IMG/VR virus record: IMGVR_UViG_3300024502_000010
Coordinates: 140,830-204,829 of that record
From: a virus
Reading direction: 5' to 3' (one strand)
DNA length: 64,000 bases
Of the stretch, positions 57,562-64,000 are shown one piece after another; the first letter of the stretch is position 1; every line of letters begins with the position of its first letter. A program made the position numbers and the translations under genes. A model generated the notes under the pieces. It saw only the letters and a list, made by a program, of their open reading frames with translations. It ran no database searches and was not told the DNA's origin.

Positions 57562-58502
57562 TTGAATTCACACTCCACCATAATTTCAGTAAGGGCAGCA
57601 AGAAGATTTATTTCCTGGTCAGCAACGAACGCACATTGGTATTGATACTTAGCAATAACAAGAACGGCAGCAGGGATAGATGCGGGAACAAGGCAATCGT
57701 AAGCGGCGTCATAAACCCTGCGAAGAAGACTAGAAGCATCGTTGTCCAGGTTGGAGACCACCCACTTTCTGACTTCAGGAAAGTTTTTATCTTTGAGGTT
57801 TTTAATAAGTTCATTTACAGAGATGTCTGAGAAAGATGCAAGAATGCCCGAGTCAATTTTTCCTCCTGTAGAATACCTCTGGCATTCGTTGAGGACCCTA
57901 CGAAAATCTGGGAAGTGTTTTGTAACCAATTCTGCAACGACTTTTTCATCATACTCAATCCTTTCAGAATCCAAGATTGATTGAAGTCGTTGAAAGAAAC
58001 TTCCCGCAAGTTGAACTCTTTGCTTCCCTTTGATGGTGAAGTCGATGACGGCACATCGGGAGTGAAGAGGTTCGATAATCTTGTTCTTGTAGTTACAGGT
58101 GAAGATGAATCGACAGTTGTTATAAAATGCCTCAATATTCGCCCGTAGTAGGAGTTGAACATCGTTGCCCGTGTTGTCAGCTTCGTCAATGATGATGACT
58201 TTGTGTTTAGAAGATCCCGTAAGTGAGACGGTCGAAGCGAAGTTTTTCGCTTGGTTCCGTACAGTATCCAGGAAACGCCCTTCGTCGGATCCGTTGATGA
58301 CATAATAGTCTGCCCCCAATTCATTACATAATGCTTTTGCGATGGTGGTTTTACCAATACCAGGAGGTCCTGCTAGAAGGAGATTAGGAATCTCACCTTT
58401 TGCCACAAACTCCTTAAATGTTTTTTTAGTTTCATCAGGAAGAATACAATCCTCAATTACTTGAGGACGGTATCGTTCCACGAAAAGGAAATCACTGCTC
58501 AT
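57558..58502 (-). CDS. 44: Clamp-loader large subunit (gp44,  AAA+)
   Basis: The 314-residue ATPase has Walker A LAGPPGIGKTTIAKAL, Walker B VIIIDEADNTGN, sensor 1 RFIFTCNYKNKI and the SRC arginine-finger motif (HSRCAVIDF). Loads gp45. Start MSSDF at 58502. Confidence 0.95.
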   Translation of the reverse strand: MSSDFLFVERYRPQVIEDCILPDETKKTFKEFVAKGEIPNLLLAGPPGIGKTTIAKALCNELGADYYVINGSDEGRFLDTVRNQAKNFASTVSLTGSSKHKVIIIDEADNTGNDVQLLLRANIEAFYNNCRFIFTCNYKNKIIEPLHSRCAVIDFTIKGKQRVQLAGSFFQRLQSILDSERIEYDEKVVAELVTKHFPDFRRVLNECQRYSTGGKIDSGILASFSDISVNELIKNLKDKNFPEVRKWVVSNLDNDASSLLRRVYDAAYDCLVPASIPAAVLVIAKYQYQCAFVADQEINLLAALTEIMVECEFK

Positions 58503-58504
58503 AA

Positions 58505-59017
58505 TTAAATCCACGAAGGTCGTCTTTCGGGCATACGAAGATAGTTATCAGCAACCCAAGGTTTGGATGCAATATATCTTTTGTATGCTTCAAATGTATC
58601 AATGGTGTCGTCAAACTTCCATTCCTCAGGCATAGCACGAGCAAATGGAGTCACCTCCGTAATCTTACCCTTGGGAAACAAATAGTATGCATCCACAAGG
58701 GTTTTATAACAGGAGTGAGTTTTATTATACCGCAGGCAGTATTCATCAGACAAGTTCAATCCCCACTTGATTAACCAGTAGGCATTATGGATACTCTCCA
58801 TAGCCCACTTTGTGCAGGGGTGATTGCGGAATGCTCCTTTCTCGGTCTTGTAGGGGGTTCCATCTGCCTTAGGGAGGGTGCCATACCCATATCCCCACTT
58901 ATCAGATGCCACGATAGAAAGCATCTGACAACACTCTAATGGCATCTTAACAATATGTTTATCGGGGAGACAGATAGCACTTTCAGCAGGCCATGGTGAT
59001 GTAACAAATATATTCAT
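58505..59017 (-). CDS. Conserved phage protein, possible pyrimidine-dimer glycosylase relative
   Basis: The 170-residue protein begins MNIFVTSPWPAESAICLPDKHIVKMPLECCQML, then RNHPCTKWAMESIHNAYWLIKW and a C-terminal FEAYKRYIASKPW...RRPSW. This layout occurs in many phages and is sometimes annotated as a DenV-like glycosylase; I consider that tentative. It lies between gp44 and the HExxH protein. Confidence 0.6.
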   Translation of the reverse strand: MNIFVTSPWPAESAICLPDKHIVKMPLECCQMLSIVASDKWGYGYGTLPKADGTPYKTEKGAFRNHPCTKWAMESIHNAYWLIKWGLNLSDEYCLRYNKTHSCYKTLVDAYYLFPKGKITEVTPFARAMPEEWKFDDTIDTFEAYKRYIASKPWVADNYLRMPERRPSWI

Positions 59018-59019
59018 AA

Positions 59020-59436
59020 TCAAAAACAATACTTTTGAAGTACGTAATTCACTTTATCTGGTTTATCTTCCATCCAGAATGCTTCATGTTCCATTTGTTC
59101 GGAAGCATTAGATAATCCAACAGATTTTTGAACATCTTGAAGTTTTTCTGGCAAAAGTGACATATCTTTTAATGAAATATAAAATGGTTTATAACCATTA
59201 CACATATGGGCAATATGTGTTGCTTCATGATAAACCGTTTCATTTACATAATGTTTTAGATCATAACCACCTTCTTTAATATTTTTGGTGCAAATAACCA
59301 ATTTATCAAAGTCACTATAACCAAAATAATTTTTATCTCTACAATATCCAATATTTTCTTTAACTGGATAACCTGCTTTGATTACATTATTAATAATTTT
59401 ATTGGCAGTAGGTGTGAGATAAAGAAGAAATTCCAT
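59020..59436 (-). CDS. Putative zinc metallopeptidase (HExxH) in the replication operon
   Basis: The 138-residue protein has VNETVYHEATHIAHMC (HExxH, residues about 70-75) and a downstream EQMEHEAFWMED that may supply a third ligand. Start MEF at 59436 overlaps the gp45 stop. Small size suggests a minimal protease, or an inactive fold. Location between gp45 and gp44 is odd. Confidence 0.58.
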   Translation of the reverse strand: MEFLLYLTPTANKIINNVIKAGYPVKENIGYCRDKNYFGYSDFDKLVICTKNIKEGGYDLKHYVNETVYHEATHIAHMCNGYKPFYISLKDMSLLPEKLQDVQKSVGLSNASEQMEHEAFWMEDKPDKVNYVLQKYCF

Positions 59437-60101
59437 CAACCAAAAGTAGAATCGGGTTCCAAAGCAATATAATAGGTCACATCAAATCCAGTATTCTTGA
59501 ATCGTGACAAAAGTTTGGAAGAAATTACAACTTCATAAGCACCAGGAATAATCTTGATGTTTTCTACCTTAAAGTTGAATGTGAACACTTCATCAGTTTC
59601 ACCAACAACAACAGAAAAATCATTGGAGGTATCGTTCTTCTTATCACGAACAACCAGTTTCACCACACCTGCTTCGCCAACCACAGACAAGTCAGGAAGT
59701 TGATACACAGCAGCAGCTTTAAGGAGTTTATCAAGTTCCTTGGTATCAAGAATGAAACAAACATCTTCGGAAGGAAGAGAAATAGATTTATCGGGAGGAG
59801 TAACGATTACATTAGGGTCTGCAAAGAAATACTTAGAACGAGACCGACCTTCCTTAATAACTACATAACCATCATTCTGGAAATCAAGTTCAGCATTCTG
59901 ATGAAGATTGAGACCATTCAGAAATTGATTGAGATCGTAGATACCAAAATCTTTGGGAAGTTCTTCTTCGATTGTTGCTTCCGCGAGAATATTCTTCATT
60001 ACAGAAATAGTACGAAGATTATTTCCTTCTTTAAACAGAATAGACTGGTTAATAGAAGAGAAGTTCTTGAGGAGCGTGAGAGTTTTATCAGAGAGTTTCA
60101 T
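59436..60101 (-). CDS. 45: Sliding clamp (gp45)
   Basis: The 221-residue processivity factor shows gp45 features: MKLSDKTLTLLKNFSSINQSILFKEGN, ATIEEELPKDFGIYDLNQFLNGL, DKSISLPSEDVCFILD. Trimeric clamp for gp43 and, in T4, the activator of late promoters, which links it to the TATAAATA sites in this window. Confidence 0.94.
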   Translation of the reverse strand: MKLSDKTLTLLKNFSSINQSILFKEGNNLRTISVMKNILAEATIEEELPKDFGIYDLNQFLNGLNLHQNAELDFQNDGYVVIKEGRSRSKYFFADPNVIVTPPDKSISLPSEDVCFILDTKELDKLLKAAAVYQLPDLSVVGEAGVVKLVVRDKKNDTSNDFSVVVGETDEVFTFNFKVENIKIIPGAYEVVISSKLLSRFKNTGFDVTYYIALEPDSTFG

Positions 60102-60106
60102 AATAA

Positions 60107-60514
60107 TCAGCGAAATTCAGAGAGACCGTTATCTTTACGAGTGTAGTGTCCATCAAAGTGGAGCAGAAGCATAGCATAGTGAATCACTTTAAGCAAATCA
60201 CGCTTATTGCGTCCATCCTTGTCACCGTAGCGACTACCATACTTAATGATGTTTGCTTGACAGAACCCAGCAGCAAGTTCTTTTGCTGCCATTAGGTCAA
60301 TTGTCTGAACATCTTTGTAATCTTGTTCATGACCACAGTAGTGACTACCATAAGTGCTGGTTACATAGTCTTGAATATCTTTCAGAATTTTATCTTCATT
60401 GTATTTCCAAAGATGATTAGTAGGTTCGTTCATATTCAAATGCTTTTTTGTGAGTTCAATAATATCTTCACCATCTCTATAAAGAGTGAAGTTGTTGTAA
60501 GGATACTTGTCCAT
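60107..60514 (-). CDS. DUF3310-like protein
   Basis: The 135-residue protein has HYCGHEQDYKDVQTIDLMAAKELAAGFCQANIIKYGSRYGDKDGRNKRDLLKVIHYAMLLLHF, the DUF3310 / nucleotide-kinase-like block seen in many phages. Start MDKYPY at 60514. Function unknown. Confidence 0.75.
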   Translation of the reverse strand: MDKYPYNNFTLYRDGEDIIELTKKHLNMNEPTNHLWKYNEDKILKDIQDYVTSTYGSHYCGHEQDYKDVQTIDLMAAKELAAGFCQANIIKYGSRYGDKDGRNKRDLLKVIHYAMLLLHFDGHYTRKDNGLSEFR

Positions 60515-60520
60515 AATTAA

Positions 60521-60547
60521 GAAAAGGGAAGGCACAATTACCTTCCC
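60521..60547 (-). terminator. Intrinsic terminator after cobS
   Basis: Stem GGGAAGG/CCTTCCC with an 8-base loop and TTTTC on the minus strand. Confidence 0.75.
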
Positions 60548-60555
60548 CAATTATA

Positions 60556-61659
60556 TCAAACAGACTGGTATGTGTCAATGGACTCTTCAACAGGCATCTG
60601 GAAGTCAGCATCCACTTTGTCATAAAGTTCAAGGAATGCTTGCTTGGTTTCATCATCAAAGCGGTTCACACACACTTGGATTGCCTTTGCCTTGTCTTGG
60701 AAGATGCTGTAAGCACGGATGATGTGAACCAGACGGCGGGTGCTGATGATTTCCTCAATACCACCATCGTAGAAGGTCTTGCGGATGATATCTGCCCAGT
60801 CAACCAGGCGCTTGCAGAAATCACGGTCTTCCACGCCAAGGTCCAGAGCGATGCCTTCCAGAATCTTCTGCTCAGTAGCAGGAGCAGGGTAGGACTGCTC
60901 AAAGGTCACAGGGAAACGCTCTAGGAACGCTTCGTTGAGCACATTGGTGCCAATGAAACGTCCGTCATCAGAACCCTTACCCTTAGTATTAGCGGTGGCA
61001 ATCACATTAAAACCAGCGGCAGGTTTTACCCAGCGACCAATCTTTTTCAGGAAAACACCTTTACCTTCGAGAATAGATTGCAAACAAAGAATCTTGTTAG
61101 AAGCAAGGTCAATCTCATCCAACAGAAGAATAGCACCACGCTCAAGTGCTTCAATCACGGGACCGTTGTGCCAAGCAGTATTCCCATCAACAAGACGGAA
61201 ACCCCCAATAAGATCGTCTTCATCAGTCTCAATAGTGATATTGACGCGAATCAGTTCACGCTTAAGTTGAGCACACGCTTGCTCAACAGAGAACGTTTTA
61301 CCGTTACCCGAAAGACCCGTAATAAACGTAGGATAAAAGAGACGGGACTGAATAATTTTTTTAACATCAGCAAAGTTACCAAACTTGACGAAGGTATCAT
61401 CTTTATCGGGAATAAGGTTTTGTTCCACAGCAGGAATCGCAGCAGGTGCTTGGAAAGTGCGTTCAATTTCTTTTACTTTTTGTTGCGTAACTTCAAGATT
61501 CCATTTACCACGACCCACTTTAAATTGGTCAAGTTTTTTTGTAACAGTTTGATAGTTAGCATCGTTCAGATTACACCAAGCACGAATATCAGCACCAGTG
61601 ATAGTGCTACCATACAGGTTTTGAAGAGAAGTGCGGATGTAGTCAGAGGAGAGTGCCAT
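60556..61659 (-). CDS. cobS: CobS-like AAA+ ATPase (MoxR type)
   Basis: The 367-residue AAA+ protein has Walker A ITGLSGNGKTFSVEQA, Walker B GAILLLDEIDLAS, sensor 1 VIATANTKGKG and R-finger region LERFPVTF. It is a T4-like cyanophage core gene named for CobS of the cobalt chelatase, but here pairs with a VWA protein at 62616, as MoxR-VWA chaperone systems do. Start MALSSD at 61659. Confidence 0.9.
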   Translation of the reverse strand: MALSSDYIRTSLQNLYGSTITGADIRAWCNLNDANYQTVTKKLDQFKVGRGKWNLEVTQQKVKEIERTFQAPAAIPAVEQNLIPDKDDTFVKFGNFADVKKIIQSRLFYPTFITGLSGNGKTFSVEQACAQLKRELIRVNITIETDEDDLIGGFRLVDGNTAWHNGPVIEALERGAILLLDEIDLASNKILCLQSILEGKGVFLKKIGRWVKPAAGFNVIATANTKGKGSDDGRFIGTNVLNEAFLERFPVTFEQSYPAPATEQKILEGIALDLGVEDRDFCKRLVDWADIIRKTFYDGGIEEIISTRRLVHIIRAYSIFQDKAKAIQVCVNRFDDETKQAFLELYDKVDADFQMPVEESIDTYQSV

Positions 61660-61694
61660 TTGTTTGCTTTGTTTCAACATAGTCATTATAGACC

Positions 61695-61718
61695 AAAAAG
61701 GGGTCCTCTTGGGACCCC
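61695..61718 (-). terminator. Intrinsic terminator between the 61-aa gene and cobS
   Basis: Stem GGGGTCC/GGACCCC with a 5-base loop and TTTTT on the minus strand. Confidence 0.85.
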
Positions 61719-61723
61719 AGTGG

Positions 61724-61909
61724 TCAGTTCTCCAATTGGTTCTTGAGTTCTTTGAGATACTCTTCGCTGGCAATATGTCCAGTATATCCTGGATAGTATT
61801 TATTAACTAAAGAAGGAATACCAATAGCAGTTGTGCTGCTATTGCATTTAATCCATACTTCTTTAGTATCATATTTTACTACATGTTCAAATGGAAATTT
61901 AGTTTTCAT
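61724..61909 (-). CDS. Hypothetical protein (61 aa)
   Basis: Start at 61909 overlaps the previous stop (ATGA). The protein (KFPFEHVVKYDTKEVWIKCNSSTTAIGIPSLVNKYYPGYTGHIASEEYLKELKN) is mixed and unrecognised. Confidence 0.6.
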   Translation of the reverse strand: MKTKFPFEHVVKYDTKEVWIKCNSSTTAIGIPSLVNKYYPGYTGHIASEEYLKELKNQLEN

Positions 61910-62619
61910 TTTTTATTTCGTTCTTCTTGTTTACGCTTTGCAAATTGCATATAAGTTTCACCTGGTTTTAGGCGATTACTATAATCTTGTTTTGTTTGTG
62001 CAGATGTATTTTGACCTCTGTTTTCTCGAGCTCTCATCTTGTTGCCAGCGCCACTAATAGCAGCATCTTTTTTGGGATCTGGATGCCACCAGTCACCCGC
62101 CTCACTCATATTCTGTTCATAAGTAAATGTCTTGTTTTTAACTTTAGTATCAAACTCACCAGTTCTACCTGGATTCATTTTACCGACTTTAACACGCTTA
62201 CCCTCTCCTGGCCAAGACTTATTAGTTCCCACCAGTTGAGCAGAACCCTTTGGTTTTTTTTGAATTAAGACAGAATCTTGATTATATTTTTTACCAAGTT
62301 TAGTGATTGCTTTTTTGAACTTTTTCTTACCCATTTTACCAGAAGAAACTACATGTGATTTCTCACCTACTTTTTTTTCTTGAGGAGTTCCTGGGTTTTC
62401 AGTATATCTACCAGATACCTTAGTAGGTCCTGGAAGACCAGCACCTCTAATATCTTTCTCCAATTGTTTTGAACGCGCTTTATTTTCTTTCTTTGATTTA
62501 TCGCCTCTTTGGGCAGACATAATTGCCATACCACCTTTTTCTGATTTTGAGCGAACTCTATTCAAAGATGTTTCTTGAATAGAGTAACACTCTACCACAA
62601 ATTCTTGGAATGTTTTCAT
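61906..62619 (-). CDS. Basic virion-type protein with T4 internal-protein-like leader
   Basis: The 237-residue protein starts MKTFQEFVVECYSIQETS, nearly the T4 internal-protein capsid-targeting start MKTYQEFIAE, followed by a strongly basic body (KSEKGG, KENKARSKQLEKD, KMGKKKFKKAITKLGKKYNQD). It may be cleaved after VVE by a prohead protease and packaged (inference). It lies between the VWA protein and cobS operon. Confidence 0.65.
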   Translation of the reverse strand: MKTFQEFVVECYSIQETSLNRVRSKSEKGGMAIMSAQRGDKSKKENKARSKQLEKDIRGAGLPGPTKVSGRYTENPGTPQEKKVGEKSHVVSSGKMGKKKFKKAITKLGKKYNQDSVLIQKKPKGSAQLVGTNKSWPGEGKRVKVGKMNPGRTGEFDTKVKNKTFTYEQNMSEAGDWWHPDPKKDAAISGAGNKMRARENRGQNTSAQTKQDYSNRLKPGETYMQFAKRKQEERNKK

Positions 62620-64000
62620 GCTACCAAAGAAATAAATTCTCCTAATACTTTTTTATTTAGTTTTTTAGTCTTCAAAGATTTCACAAAAGCAGATTTGATT
62701 TGAGATTTGGTTGCATCTTCAGCAATTTCAAATTCAGTATCTTGAGAAAGTGCGGTTGCAGACATTCCAAAGTATGCATCATATCCAGAGTTAGTAATAG
62801 TGAAACTCTTCAGTTTTTTCCAATCACTCAGGATTTTATCATACACCTTACCATCATTGATAGAGTGATAAAGACCAATAAACCGACTTGCATTGCGACT
62901 TTCAAGAACACGAATACCAATAAAGTTTGTATTAGAAAACTTATCTTTCAAGTTCCTGAGAAGAGCATCAGTAAACTCATGATAACCATATCCAATCTTA
63001 TAGGTAGTTCCAAGTTTGCGGTCACGCAGGAAGGTTAGTTCTGGATTAATATATCCAGTTCCAAGAAATGGTTTCTTTTCCCACTGGCGTTTGACTTCTT
63101 TGTGATAAACAAGTTGATTTGCCTCACCATCAGTCAAAACAATACACTGCACCTTCTGAAGTTTATTTTCTTTTTGAAACTTAGGAAGAATTTGGTTAAG
63201 AGTAATCAGTGCCTCATTTAGAGGAGTTCCAGAAAGACAAAGACGACTCGGATAGGTATAAGAAGAACTATAAGTCCTACCAAAACAATAAGCAAGACGC
63301 CAAATGTTGAGCATTTGATTCTCAAGAACTTTACCAGAAACTTTACTAGTAAGAATGTTCATCATCGAGAAAGTTTCATCTACAACCAGAAGACCATCTT
63401 TCTTTTGATAATGTGGAGTACGGTCTGCAGCGAGATAACGATCATTCTCATAATCATACTCACCGCGACGCCACTCACTAGTAAAAGCATAAACCTCAAA
63501 AGGAATGGAAACTTTCTTACAAAACCAAACAATGTTAAAGAGTTGTTTACAAGTATCAAGCATCACATCGCACATAGAACCACTCCAGTCCAACACAAAT
63601 ACCAGACCATGATTTTTGCCATCAGGAATCACAGATACTTTCTTGAACAAGTCTTCATTGTACTTGTAAGTATGAAGACGAGTTGTATCGAGAATACCAG
63701 TGCGAGCAGTTGATGCACGAGCATACTGGTCTGCTGCCTTACGGCACTCAAATTCTTTTACAAGGTAATTGACTTCTTTTTGGGCAGAAGACTTGAACTT
63801 CTTGAACTCAGTATCAGATTCTTTATAAAGATTTACTGGAGTATATCCCTTTTCTTGTGCGTGTTCATTATGAATTTTTTGTTGATGAGCAAAAGAATCA
63901 TCAATATCTTTATGAACTTCAGAGTTCTTACCAATAACAGTATCAAGATTTACTTGAGGAACCTCAATATAAACATTTTCATATCCATCGTTACCCACAA
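62616..64000 (-). CDS. CobT-like VWA-domain protein, 5' part outside window
   Basis: At least 461 residues; the first possible codon in the window (GTG 63998) is unlikely to be the real start. A coiled region (FAHQQKIHNEHAQEKGYT) precedes the VWA domain: VFVLDWSGSMCDVM (MIDAS D-x-S-x-S), LCLSGTPLNEAL (T site) and CIVLTDGEANQ. Partner of the cobS-like ATPase; metal-chelatase or chaperone-like. Confidence 0.88.
   Translation of the reverse strand, partial: VGNDGYENVYIEVPQVNLDTVIGKNSEVHKDIDDSFAHQQKIHNEHAQEKGYTPVNLYKESDTEFKKFKSSAQKEVNYLVKEFECRKAADQYARASTARTGILDTTRLHTYKYNEDLFKKVSVIPDGKNHGLVFVLDWSGSMCDVMLDTCKQLFNIVWFCKKVSIPFEVYAFTSEWRRGEYDYENDRYLAADRTPHYQKKDGLLVVDETFSMMNILTSKVSGKVLENQMLNIWRLAYCFGRTYSSSYTYPSRLCLSGTPLNEALITLNQILPKFQKENKLQKVQCIVLTDGEANQLVYHKEVKRQWEKKPFLGTGYINPELTFLRDRKLGTTYKIGYGYHEFTDALLRNLKDKFSNTNFIGIRVLESRNASRFIGLYHSINDGKVYDKILSDWKKLKSFTITNSGYDAYFGMSATALSQDTEFEIAEDATKSQIKSAFVKSLKTKKLNKKVLGEFISLVA

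Overview
The window is a compact, almost gap-free stretch of a T4-like myovirus that infects marine picocyanobacteria (Synechococcus or Prochlorococcus). The evidence is a T4-type replication set (gp43, gp44, gp62, gp45, gp41, gp61, UvsX, RegA, NrdA, NrdB) mixed with typical cyanophage host-derived genes: two high-light-inducible proteins, a plant-type ferredoxin, peroxiredoxin, PstS, 6-phosphogluconate dehydrogenase, MazG, Hsp20 and a CobS-like ATPase. Every gene I can support lies on the minus strand, so transcription runs from high to low coordinates. Neighbouring genes commonly overlap by 1-8 bases (ATGA, TGATG, GTGA, TAATG).

Layout. 1-493 is the start of a C39-like peptidase gene. 0.5-6.1 kb is a metabolic block: peroxiredoxin, two hli genes, ferredoxin, micro-proteins, pstS behind a Pho-box-like promoter, S-adenosylhomocysteine hydrolase and a cyanobacterial-type SLH porin. 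6.1-23.7 kb is one run of 21 genes for surface-glycan synthesis: glycosyltransferases of several families, sugar-nucleotide dehydrogenase and epimerases, methyltransferases, and an NAD synthetase. 23.9-28.5 kb holds small hypothetical genes, a 2OG oxygenase, a Phd-like protein, gnd and the first tRNAs. 28.5-34.8 kb holds a Dps-like protein, three homing-endonuclease-type genes, the main tRNA array (with at least two extra structured RNAs), a lipoprotein, a tail-lysozyme-domain protein and a basic protein. 34.8-39.4 kb is nrdB-nrdA-gp61. 39.5-47.5 kb is a late, virion-related region with a structural protein and several very basic, low-complexity proteins, one carrying a nucleotidyltransferase domain. 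47.5-64 kb is the replication region: mazG, gp41, uvsX, gp43, Sm-like genes, hsp20, regA, gp62, dam, gp44, gp45, cobS and a VWA protein.

Regulation is unusually legible. Consensus sigma70 promoters (TTGACA-N16 to 18-TATAAT type) stand before the ferredoxin/hli operon, the porin, the primase/nrd operon and several tRNAs. T4-type late promoters (TATAAATA) stand before structural and endonuclease genes. Three themes stand out: (i) intrinsic terminators that overlap the next gene's sigma70 promoter, (ii) terminators whose T-tract runs straight into a late promoter, and (iii) three free-standing endonuclease genes whose late promoter sits in the loop of an inverted repeat, as described for T4 I-TevI. 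Other points of interest are a predicted H-type pseudoknot in the tRNA array, a family of proteins with N-termini like T4 capsid-targeting sequences, three Sm-like paralogues in the replication region, and a possible NAD+-synthesis pair (NadE plus a nucleotidyltransferase). All of this is read by eye; no searches or folding programs were run.
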